Source: Ephemerocybe angulata
Taxonomy: Eukaryota > Basidiomycota > Agaricomycetes > Agaricales > Psathyrellaceae
Assembly: GCA_013368325.1 (NCBI GenBank)
Contig: JAACJK010000221.1
Location: 248,001 to 312,000, forward strand
DNA length: 64,000 nucleotides
Direction: 5' to 3'
The notes under the pieces are model-generated. The model had not been told where the DNA came from. It was given only the letters and a program-made list of their open reading frames with translations, and did no database searches. The position numbers and the translations under genes are program-made. Positions 34,301 through 43,128 of this stretch are shown piece after piece (position 1 is the stretch's first letter; each line of letters starts with the position of its first letter).

Positions 34301-34521
34301 CTGGATTCTTCTTCACCGGGCACTTTTCATTAACGGCTGGTGCCGAGCCTCGAGGATGGAATGTAAGGGCCTTGGGCAGTGTGGTTACAGTGGGATGGGT
34401 GATACAGTTAAGGGGATGCTTGTTCCCTAGTGGGCGTATCTCCTGCGTCAACAACTTGGATAAGAGTCCACGGGCGCCTAAATTTCAGAGCAGGCAAGTG
34501 GTGACACGCGTACCGAAGGTA
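31371..34521. other. 3.1-kb intergenic region, partly segmentally duplicated
   Basis: No gene recognised. Two TTAGCGCCC motifs lie 18 bases apart at 32052-32060 and 32070-32079. From about 33720 onward the sequence is recognisably similar to 36180-37890: CTGGCAGCCTC, GCACGTTCGAGG, CCCGGAGACTAAAC, CTGCGCATCGAGACGAGAA. It is therefore the flank of a tandem duplication that includes the F-box genes. Confidence 0.5.
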
Positions 34522-35901
34522 TCAAACACCACTATGACACGAACGAGTGCAGGGCATCGGTCCTTCCTCGACTGAAACGGCGATAGTACCCTTATACACC
34601 AAGTCTTGCCCCAAGTCCGGTATCCCGCTCATCATATCGCGCAATAGCTCTGGATGGTAGCGGGTATCTCCGAGTGGCCCATTGGACGCTAGAACCTGCG
34701 AGCCACAGATGAAGAACTCGATGGTCTTGAGACGATTGAGTTTCGACTCGGACGTCGCTGTGTTGATGTCGGCGAACATGTCCAGGAGTTCACCTGGAAC
34801 AAGCTGATCCTCTGGGGGCGCGGTCACGTTGGAAGTCAACCGCGATGATATCAAGCGCTGTAGATTTCTAAGTTGTGATTGATGCTGTTGTAGTAGTTGG
34901 CGGAAACGGTGGAATTCCCGAACGCGAGTGTCGGGCAGGGCGATCCGTAAGCATTCCAGTCTCCCTCCAGTGTTCAACTCGGACGGGGCAGAGAAGGTTG
35001 ATAACATGCTGGAGATGAAGGACAAAGGTATGAAGGATGGCGTTTGGGAGTTATTAATGCTGAGAGTTTCTAGCGATGTGTTGGTGTAGAAGGATAAAGG
35101 TGTGACGTCGAATTGACGGTTGTAATCTCTTGGTTCGAGGCATAGGTGGCGGAGGCAAGAGCCGAGGAGGGTGAGAAGTTCGCAGACGGTGTTGTGCCAG
35201 TTCGAGTTGATGTGAAGGTGAACAGTGTGGATGGTGGAGGGTTTCGTTGTCAATGGGCGGAGAATTTGGCAGAGGAGCGTGTCCAGACATGAATATTCTA
35301 ACCTCGCGCCTTCGTTGTAGGAGATGTGAGATAGCTTGGATAATCTAGTTGAAGGCGAAGGATTGGCGATTGTATCGACGAGGTCGAGAGGTACGTCATC
35401 TGAGTCCATGAAATGGAAGCGGCTTTCCTCAAGCCCAAATGATTCAAGATGGGTCGCTGCTTTCTCCAGAAGGCCACCGAGCTGCCCTGGACTCAAAAGG
35501 GCAAAGCGGCGGAGCCTGAAAGATACCAAACTCGGACTGGTGAGGATCTTCTCTATCGCAGAGATAAAACTCGGCCGCAACCTGTCCCACGAATCGTATC
35601 CCGGCCCTCCCCTACGTCCCAAAGTGAACTCTTTGACATTATGGAGGAGGGACATGGTAGAAGGAAGGTCGTTATGCCAATCTCTTGCGACATCGAGCCG
35701 GGTAACGAGGGGGGCGAGGTGAGGGCTAGAATCGAGAATCGTCTGCAGTGCTATGGCGCGCGCTCTGCTGGAGATGGAGATGTGTTCAAAGATCCGACTT
35801 TGGGACGGCCCAAGGAAAGCCTTTGAGACGAGAGAGAGGTGAATGAGATCTGAGTGGGCGCTCAGTGAGATGATGAGCTCGGTAATGTCGTAGGGCAACA
35901 T
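34522..35901 (-). CDS. F-box-like protein, copy 1
   Basis: Single-exon gene of 459 aa. The N-terminus, MLPYDITELIISLSAHSDLI with LSLVSKAFLGPSQSRIFEHI, has the pattern of a fungal F-box (hydrophobic ELI, LVSK, then IFEHI). The rest has leucine-rich, repeat-like segments with SLETLSI and LRHLCLEP patterns common to Agaricomycete F-box proteins, which probably supply substrate recognition to SCF ubiquitin ligases. The C-terminus ends VSVEEGPMP plus a few residues. It is a paralog of the gene at 37896-39269, sharing both ends, AIALQ, PHLA and the FTLG segment. No TATA box was recognised. Such genes are numerous and fast-evolving in mushrooms. Confidence 0.75.
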   Translation of the reverse strand: MLPYDITELIISLSAHSDLIHLSLVSKAFLGPSQSRIFEHISISSRARAIALQTILDSSPHLAPLVTRLDVARDWHNDLPSTMSLLHNVKEFTLGRRGGPGYDSWDRLRPSFISAIEKILTSPSLVSFRLRRFALLSPGQLGGLLEKAATHLESFGLEESRFHFMDSDDVPLDLVDTIANPSPSTRLSKLSHISYNEGARLEYSCLDTLLCQILRPLTTKPSTIHTVHLHINSNWHNTVCELLTLLGSCLRHLCLEPRDYNRQFDVTPLSFYTNTSLETLSINNSQTPSFIPLSFISSMLSTFSAPSELNTGGRLECLRIALPDTRVREFHRFRQLLQQHQSQLRNLQRLISSRLTSNVTAPPEDQLVPGELLDMFADINTATSESKLNRLKTIEFFICGSQVLASNGPLGDTRYHPELLRDMMSGIPDLGQDLVYKGTIAVSVEEGPMPCTRSCHSGV

Positions 35902-36483
35902 GGATCGGGTTCAACAACGTTTGATCAAAGATCAAAGCCATCGTTCCCAAGGCCGCCAAACAAGCGCTGGCAGCTCGCAACAATGTCTTCCAATTTCCGA
36001 CACAGTGCAAACACAGTGCAGGATACGGGGTTCGTACATTATTTGAGAGTGTCATGATTGTGAGGGGTGCAAAGGATTCAGGCGTAAGGCAATTTCCACT
36101 CAGAACTGCCTTGAAGCCGTTGTTGATCATTCTATCTATTTAGAGTGCCTCCGGACACGCCCTTTAACACCCAGTGCTTCGATCCCTACTATTTTGCCGG
36201 TCACTATCCACCCCGACCTCTAACTTTCCAGTTTTAGCTCAAGCACGTCCAAAAAGGGACCTGAAGACCTGGATTGTGTAGCTTATGCTGGCAGCCTCAT
36301 GGACATACACCCCGCTGCACGTTCGAGGCATCGATTGGAAGTAGCCGTTGCTTCCCTTCGGATATTAATATCTATACCTTCTCCCTGGTCACAACTCACA
36401 CCGAGCGCATTTTACCTCCGTTTCGCCACCTTGGGGTCGGCGATTCCTAAACTTGGACCCATTGTCAAGTAAGTGTGCGATTG
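35902..36483. other. Intergenic upstream of F-box copy 1
   Basis: 582 bases without a gene. The right-hand part (about 36180-36420) resembles 33720-33930 on the other side of F-box copy 1, as expected for a tandem duplication. Confidence 0.5.
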
Positions 36484-37447
36484 CATCAGGAAAAGGCCAG
36501 ACGCGTGAGGGCCGTGGGTCACGGCCATCACGCGTCCACGATCACCGTGGGCCCATAAGGCATTAGCGTCTGATCACGAGCACCCGCCACAGAGCCAACT
36601 CGCCAACACAAAATTATGCTCAGCACGCCGGAGAAACTCTTGGTGGCTAACTGTCGCTCACTGATTCAATCCAGAACTGCGACAATATTCGAAGATATGC
36701 ATAGAGGGAAGAAAAAGGAAAAGGAGCTGGAGAAGGAGATCCAGAGGCTGGAGTACGAGCTTGCAGGTCGGTCGGGTTTGTAGTTGTAATCAAGTTGTAA
36801 TTGCATTTCATTGAACATAATCCTGAGCTTCCCGGACTTGGCTAAGGAAAAGTAAGTAGTGGGTGATGTTCCTACGATATATATCTACCATCTACAAGTA
36901 ATTTGATGAACTCCAAAGAAGAAATGAATGAACAAGAGGACATAGTACGAGGAGGAGAACCTGAGGCTCATAGCACAGCCACGTGATTGCATGTCCTATT
37001 GCGATGCACATCCTAAGCCTCCTGGACTTGGCTAAGAAAAAGTAATTAGTGTGTTATGTTCCGAAGATATATATCTACCATTTACAAGTGGTTTGACGAA
37101 GTCCAAAGAAGAATTGAATGAACAGGATGTCCTATTGCGACGCACATCCTGGTCCTCCTGGTGGCCTCCCGGACTTGGCTACGAAAAGATAGTATTTCAT
37201 TTGACATCATAATACCGTGACAGTATATTTGCCCTACTAACAGCAATATTGACATTGACGGGTCTGCGAGGCTAAGTACTCAGTGCTAAGAAAAACGTGG
37301 AAGCGTGGAGGGGATGAAGATCGTGTGGCCGTGGTCAATTATGATCAACCGTGATCGTCGCGTGAGCCGCGTGGCGGTGTTGATTCCACGGATTTGGGCC
37401 CCCATCACGGTCCCCACGCCCCGCACGCGTCAGGCCTTTTCCTGATG
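36484..37447. mobile_element. Candidate non-autonomous TIR DNA transposon
   Basis: The ends are 24-bp inverted repeats with one mismatch: CATCAGGAAAAGGCC-A-GACGCGTG at 36484-36507 and the complement of the same sequence at 37424-37447. Inside each end lie further short palindromes and repeats of CCGTG/CACGG (for example GGCCGTG-GGT-CACGGCC at 36510-36526). The interior has a direct repeat of ~115-135 bp (about 36821-36956 and 37011-37124, offset about 190) plus a third partial copy, and no transposase. No target-site duplication was found next to the ends. The element sits in the flank of F-box copy 2 and no equivalent was seen beside copy 1. The superfamily was not identified. Confidence 0.65.
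36821..37195 (+). repeat. Direct repeats inside the TIR element
   Basis: Two long copies share CGGACTTGGCTAAG-like starts, GATATATATCTACCAT and TCCAAAGAAGAA, at about 36831-36930 and 37021-37120. A third fragment (CCCGGACTTGGCTACGAAAAG) starts near 37168. The segment TGTCCTATTGCG also occurs twice, near 36990 and 37127. Confidence 0.7.
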
Positions 37448-37895
37448 TGTGGTTAAACCCTCAACACAAGCTCAACACGCAGTACATTCATCCTGAAGAC
37501 TACCGTCACAAAGTAACCAGCCTGCCAGGCAGCGGCAGCGAGCCAGCCTTCTGTTCCTTAGACTCCCCCGGAGACTAAACGACTCCCCGAGCCTGCCACC
37601 CCATCGCACAAGCTAAAATTGAACCGGCCGAGTGCTTCTGGCTGCGCATCGAGACGAGAAGTTGGTGCCTTCCAAGATCGCCTTCTGCTTCTCCACCGCA
37701 CATAAATATCTTGTTAACGGCGGCTACGGCTGAGCCTTGAGGACGGTATCCAAGGAATTCCGACAGCGGGCGTCTCGTCCATCGATCAACCACTCAGTCC
37801 CAACTCGATCAGCATAAATTTCACGGGCGCCTATTTCGTTGCTCGGTAAATACATCCAGAGTCCAGAGTCCAGACCCAGTTTCACACTCCAGAAA
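37448..37895. other. Downstream flank of F-box copy 2
   Basis: 448 bases homologous to about 34070-34500 downstream of copy 1 (shared GCGGCAG, CCCGGAGACTAAAC, CTGCGCATCGAGACGAGAA and a GAGCCT-GAGGA stretch). The recurrent motif appears at the equivalent place in both copies (37824-37834 here, 34471-34481 there). Confidence 0.55.
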
Positions 37896-39269
37896 TCAAC
37901 CACTGCTGTAACACAAACTCGGCATTGGCCCCTTCTCTACCGAAATGTTGACAGCGCCCTTATACACCGTCCCGTCCTCCGATAATCCCGGTATTCCTTT
38001 CATCATCCCCCGCAAGACGGCCAGAACGGAGTGTGGATCTTGGTGCGGCTGACTGCGTACTGCGCCTGGATTTTGCACGCGGGTACGGCACACGAAGAGT
38101 TCAATGGCTCTGAGGTTCCGAAGCTTCGAACTGGTTAGCGCAGTATCGAGGGCGGTGAACATGTCCTGTATCTCGGCTGGGACGGCTAATTCTTCTGCTT
38201 CTGCAGCCTCAATCTCGTCGGTGAGGAATTCTGCTTGGGGTCCGGCGTTGGGGCCTGGGTAGGACAGATGAAGAAGTTGCTCTTGTTTATGTTTAAGGGT
38301 GAGTATGTGAGTTTCGGGGAGGGCAATTTGCAGGTGGTTTAGTCCACCAGAGCCGGTTTCCGACGAAGGGAAGGTTGAGAGCATTGCGGAGACGAAGGAT
38401 AGGGGCACGTAGGGCGCTACATCGCAGTGAGTGTTCGAGTAATTGAGGCTGAGAGTTTCCAGTCCGGTGTTGCCGTGGAACGAGAGGGGCACGCGCATCC
38501 ATTCGGGTTCGTATGCTAGTAGTTCGAGGCAGAGGTAGTGCAGAGAGGGGCCGAGGAGGGGAAGGATTTGGGAGACCCTATCGTGGTGCTTTGAGGGGCT
38601 GCTGATGTGTAATCTGCTGATATGGGATGGGTGTTTCACTAGTGGGCGCAGAATTTGGAAGAAGAGTGAGTCGAAGATGCCCCTGTCGTCGATCGCGGAA
38701 TTCGCTTTGTAGGATACCTGGGATAGCATGGGCAGGTTAGTGGCATGCATATTGGGATCGACGTCTAGATCGGAGAGTTCCAGATAGCTCAGGCTCTCCA
38801 CGAATGCCAGCGATGCCAGGTGCCCCGCTGTGCACTCCAGAAGGCTGAGGAGCGAACGCGTAATGAAGAAGAAATGGCAGATCCTGAGAGAGGTGAGGCA
38901 GGGGTTGCGCAGGATGCGCTCAACCGCAGAGACGAAACAAGGCCGCTGGCCCTCCCAGTCTTCCCACCCCCATAGATCCCCCCACCCCAGCGTAAAGTCT
39001 TTGACATTCTGGAGGAGATCCATCGTGGAAGGAAGGTCAACGTCCCACTCTTTCGTGATCTCGAGCCGGGTCATGTGCTGGGCAAGGTGAGGGCTGGATC
39101 GGAGGAGAGCCTGCAGCGCAATGGCGCGCGCTTCGCTAGTGATGGAGACCTGCTCGAAGATACGGGGTTGGGATAGTGCAAGGAGCGATTTGGAGGCAAG
39201 CGAGAGCGAGAGGAGTTCTGAATGGGCGCTTTGTGCGACAATGAGCTCTGTAATGTCGTATGGGAGCAT
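37896..39269 (-). CDS. F-box-like protein, copy 2
   Basis: Single-exon gene of 457 aa. It starts MLPYDITELIVAQSAHSELL and continues LSLASKSLLALSQPRIFEQV, again an F-box-like N-terminus, followed by leucine-rich segments (LETLSLNYSNTH, LHYLCLELLAYEP) and a C-terminus with VEKGPMP. It aligns end to end with copy 1 at 34522-35901 but many positions differ, so the duplication is not recent. A copy of the recurrent motif (TTAGGCGCCCG, 39285-39295) sits 16 bases upstream of the start codon. It probably acts as a substrate adaptor in an SCF-type ubiquitin ligase; the target is unknown. Confidence 0.75.
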   Translation of the reverse strand: MLPYDITELIVAQSAHSELLSLSLASKSLLALSQPRIFEQVSITSEARAIALQALLRSSPHLAQHMTRLEITKEWDVDLPSTMDLLQNVKDFTLGWGDLWGWEDWEGQRPCFVSAVERILRNPCLTSLRICHFFFITRSLLSLLECTAGHLASLAFVESLSYLELSDLDVDPNMHATNLPMLSQVSYKANSAIDDRGIFDSLFFQILRPLVKHPSHISRLHISSPSKHHDRVSQILPLLGPSLHYLCLELLAYEPEWMRVPLSFHGNTGLETLSLNYSNTHCDVAPYVPLSFVSAMLSTFPSSETGSGGLNHLQIALPETHILTLKHKQEQLLHLSYPGPNAGPQAEFLTDEIEAAEAEELAVPAEIQDMFTALDTALTSSKLRNLRAIELFVCRTRVQNPGAVRSQPHQDPHSVLAVLRGMMKGIPGLSEDGTVYKGAVNISVEKGPMPSLCYSSG

Positions 39270-40256
39270 GTTGGCTTGGGAGGGTTAGGCGCCCGTTGAT
39301 CAAGGGAGAGTATGCAGTGGCTTATATGTGGAGGGCTGTTGACAAGCCGTGCACGCAACACGAAATGTCCACGCCTGAGGTTGATAACGTTTAAGGTTTG
39401 ATCCTCGATCGATGTAACTAGCCCACTGCCACTGTGCCACTTCGTTCGCAACAAGCGCTCAGGCCCGTGATGCTCACATAACAAGTTCCAACGCGAGATA
39501 TGCTGACTGGGGACCTTGTGCTATGCCCTAGGGTAGGTCACTAGATTATACTAGGTCAGGAAATTGTTCACCCTATTGCAGGCTACGGTCGGGCTAGCCT
39601 AGCACTGTGGCATATCCACGTCCATGTTAAATAGATGCCATGGGCCCCCGACTAACCACTTCCATCTACTTGGCGGTCGAGCTCAGCTAAGTCCGCAACG
39701 TGAAATTGGTGCGAGCCGCACTGATTGAGCCTGGAGATGTATTTAACAAGGACTTTCAACATGCATAGCTGGGATACTTACGTTGACAAGGCGCTTGGAG
39801 GGTTCATGGCAACTCTAGATCTTGTCCTGCAGCTGTTGTTAGCTTCAAAGTCAGTATTGTCCCGGGGCTATTCATACAAGGCGCTCCGTGTCGACGGGAC
39901 GCACCCTTGTGTAGCCTAGTCACAAAACACATTGAAGAGCAATAAACAATAAGGAAATCACTTCAACAGTTTGAGCTTCAGCCCCTCGCGTCTTGAGAGC
40001 TCCGAAGTTCGAGAGCAGTCTACATAGCAGAGCTCAGCGCGGGAAGGGTGTTGATAGTTTCACTTCTAACCGCGTAACCTGGTAGCTTTCCCCACAGGGG
40101 TTTTGATGCACCCAGCTCTGGCGACATTTGTGTTGGTTTTTATTTTGTTGTTTGGGGTGTTTGTTGGTTCATCGAGGTTTAGCTTTTTAGCGACAGCCTG
40201 AGTCTCTCGTAGGCGTAGATGAATGTCATTTATTGTAACAAAAATGAAGAGAACGC
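39270..40256. other. Intergenic between F-box copy 2 and the tRNA
   Basis: About 1 kb with no recognised gene beyond the promoter side of F-box copy 2. Confidence 0.45.
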
Positions 40257-40262
40257 AAAAAA
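40257..40262 (-). terminator. RNA polymerase III terminator of the tRNA gene
   Basis: Six consecutive A on the plus strand, read as TTTTTT on the minus strand, 14 bases after the 3' end of the tRNA. A shorter T-run lies just before it. Confidence 0.7.
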
Positions 40263-40275
40263 GAAAGGCAAATTC

Positions 40276-40367
40276 TAGCAGCAACTCGTTTCGATCGAGT
40301 GACCTCGGAGTGACATTAACGTGAGAAACGCTATGAGCCCCGCGCGCTACCACTGCGCCATGCTGCT
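40276..40367 (-). tRNA. Initiator-type tRNA-Met(CAT) with 20-nt intron
   Basis: The minus strand folds as a complete cloverleaf: acceptor AGCAGCA/TGCTGCT plus discriminator A, D-stem GCGC/GCGC, anticodon stem CGGGG/CTCCG, T-stem ACTCG/CGAGT. The anticodon CAT is at 40335-40333. A 20-nt intron (40331-40312) falls one base 3' of the anticodon, the standard position. A1-U72, the G29-G31 run and the T-loop ATCGAAA (A54 and A60 in place of the usual T54) are marks of eukaryotic initiator tRNA. One odd point is a G30-U40 wobble where initiators usually have three G-C pairs. The mature length would be 72 nt before CCA addition. The A and B boxes are internal, and a T6 terminator follows. Confidence 0.88.
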
Positions 40368-41990
40368 ATACTGTTCCTCTCCCGGGTGTAAGTTATAGTA
40401 GTAGCGAGCTTTCAAGTTACTTCGGCGCCGCCCGAACTCCCGCCGCTTCGTACCTAAGCATGGGGGAGGAGGATCGTACCCTTTTCTCGGGACTCTGTAT
40501 CGGTGTTCTGGGCGGATAATACGGCGATGCTGTTAAGGGGGTGTGCTTAATTAATGGTACGAAGGGTTCTCTCCTGTCCTTGAGCTGAAGGCTCATGAAG
40601 GTTAAATTGTATGACCCACACAGACGCGCTCTTTCCGATCGTTACAGTACAACAACGGGGGTCCAATAAAATTTTTATTCTATGTATGTACGCGCAGGTC
40701 ATTGGAATGGAGAGCCCTCGTTTTACTTTGTTGTACTCGCGAAATGTGGATTACGTCGCGATGATGGGATTCGGGGAATGGAGAGCGGCTCGGAGGCGAG
40801 GGTGGTCGGTGCGCAGGACACGTATCGTTTGGGTTGTGAAGGGAGGTGAGGGGCGCGGAGGATGGACGGTTGGTGTCCGTGCGGTGTCGGGGATCGGGTC
40901 CGGCACCGGGGGACCATGTGTTGCTAATTAGAGGCGTGGAAGGTGTTGGGAAGGTGGCACCTTCACAGTGATGTTACGGTGGCTGGCTTTCGCTTTCTTA
41001 CGATGTGATAGCTGCAGAAGCCATGCAGAAGCCATGCAAGAGTCATACAGAAGTCGATTCTAGGTGTGGAGGAGCGATTGCCTTTATCGCTATAGCTAGC
41101 TTATTTGCGGTCGGCCAGATTGAATCTCGCCGGGCCTGTGATGTCATTTAGTCGGGGGGATAAGAGCGAGGGTGGGCGACTGGGCGCTCTGATAGTCTGG
41201 TTCGTGCTGTCTACATAGGGTGGGCTGGGACGGACTGGCAGACGGGAGCGATTGTGGCAGGTAGCTGGCTGGAAAGGTGAAGGACGGAGGAATAAATTGT
41301 GACTGCGAGGAGCGCTATGCTCCGAGTACTGTTTACTGCATGCATGATACCATTGTGTGAACGAGGATGTCTATCTAGGCATTCAACGAACGAATGTATT
41401 TTCCGGTGACTGAGTTAGTCGCCATTCGAATATTCTGACCAGACGTTCGGATGGAATATGGCGTTGAATGGTGTTGCTCATATGAGGAACGGAGGAAGTT
41501 GGGCGTGGGATGCCCCGAGGCGAAGGTTCTGCAGAAAAGGAAGAGGACAATGGAAAGGGACGTGCGTGTGCCTGCTATGAAAAAGGAGGTGGGGTCGAGG
41601 TGTTTCGTGCAGGGTCGCGATTGAATTGGGGAGGTGGTGGTCATGAGACGGATATGACGCGAAGGGGCCGTGCGCGTGATGGTCGTACTCGGAGGAACAG
41701 CCTCGGAGATTGTCCCCTTATCGCGCACGAGGCCGGGCCTGTGGGGCAGACTCGGTGGAGCGGAGAGAAGGCTGGAAAAGGCAGTGTTGCTTTGACAGCT
41801 GAGACAAGGAATCTCCAGATTAGGTCATGTGATGGTGGGCAAGCGTGCGCAAACAGGGGGACAATTGAGCGGTGGGTGTTTTGGACGGCGTCTTCTCGTA
41901 CACTCGCCTCATAACATCCGCCGCTCTGCCTGCCCCAACTCCCCCTCCCCTATTTTTTCCATCCCCATCTCCCCTCCCCCCTCCGCCACC
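40368..41990. other. Intergenic upstream of the Edc1-like gene
   Basis: 1.6 kb, G-rich on the plus strand in places, no gene recognised. A short imperfect repeat of about 11 nt (GCAGAAGCCAT) is present near 41013-41050. The last 60 bases before 41991 are strongly C/T-rich, as expected for a promoter and 5' leader. Confidence 0.45.
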
Positions 41991-43128
41991 ATGATGCTCG
42001 TTCAGAAGCCCCCAGCTTTTTCTCTCGCCCAGCCGCCCGCCCACTATGCCCAGCACCGCCGCCAGACCTCGGCCCCGCCCGCCGTCGTCGTCCAGCCCAC
42101 ACGCACCCCGGGCCTTCTCTACATCGCAAAGCCCGCAAAGGCCACGCCGCAGCGCCAGCTGCAGCCGAACCAGCGCAAAGAAGCAAACCGCACCGGCCCT
42201 AAACCCAAGGTGGCCCGTGCGCCCGCGCTTTTGAACCCGGCAGAGATCACCGACAAGAAGCCCGCCCTGGCTGTTCTCCAGGCCCCGGTGTCGCCCACAC
42301 CCGTGCGCGGCCGCGTCGTCCCCAAGCAGGGCAATAGAGAAAGGTGATTTTTTCCGTCTCTGACAGGCCTGGAGCCGGTCTGACTCGCGCAGAACTACTC
42401 GCAGCAAACACGGTCGCCAGCCCTCTCCCCCCGTAGAACTCCAACCATTCACGCCCTCCTCGCAGGCAGAGGTCATCATCTCATCCACAAACCAATTCAA
42501 CCCGTTCCTCGACTCCAAACAGCAACCTGCAGCCATTCCCGTTCCCAAGGCCGCCAAGCCTCAGCACCAACAAGAGCAGCACCAGCTCGCCCGCTCAGAC
42601 CCCACCACCTCCCACATGCGCTCTGGCACCCGCAAGGGCGCCCACAAGGTCCGCTTCCCCGTCTGCGACGACGTCTCCGAGGTCGGCGACAGCAGCGACA
42701 CCGAGACACCGTCGCCCGTCACACCGCCAGCCACCCCCCTGCGCAAGCACGCTCAGGCCCATGTGCAGAGCGCCCCGCCCGCGAGGCACACTGCCGCTTT
42801 CCCGTTCAACAACGTCTCGCCCCAGCAGCAGAACAAGGGCCGCAGGCACCGCCGCTCTCCCAGCGAAGGCGTCTTCAACATGTCGCTTTCGAGCGACGAA
42901 GACGTCGCTGCGGGCAGCGGGAACGTCCTGCTCACCTTTGCGCGCTCCCGCGCCCAGCAGAAGGTGCCCACGACCCCGAGCCCCAGCCTCTCTCGCGCGA
43001 CCGCCGTTGCCCTCTTCCCCGAGGGCGCCAAGGGCGATCAGCAGACAGCGTTGTTCTATGCGAGCTCGCTCTTCCAAAACTCGCCCAGTCCTGACGAGCT
43101 GCCGGACCTCAGCTTCTTCGAGGACTGA
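41991..43128 (+). CDS. Disordered protein with C-terminal Edc1/PNRC-like decapping motif
   Basis: Exons 41991-42343 and 42393-43128 (intron 49 nt), 362 aa. The start codon is in a strong GCCACCATG context after a pyrimidine-rich leader. Almost the whole protein is low-complexity (Pro, Ala, Gln, Ser-rich). Better-ordered islands are KVRFPVCDDVSEVGD, GVFNMSLSSDEDV, NVLLTFARSRA, and the C-terminus ALFYASSLFQNSPSPDELPD followed by LSFFED. The latter resembles the short motif of yeast Edc1/Edc2 and vertebrate PNRC proteins (YAGxxFxxSPxPxxLPxPxF), which binds the decapping activator Dcp1. Here the usual LPxPxF is LPDLSF, so the second proline is lost. An mRNA-decapping role is inferred from this motif only. 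Confidence 0.65.

Noticed and set aside
42393..42470. Alternative splice at 42366 or an intron at 42433-42466 in the Edc1-like gene
   Set aside because: These give a stop or the wrong phase; the acceptor at 42392 keeps one open frame through to the C-terminal motif.
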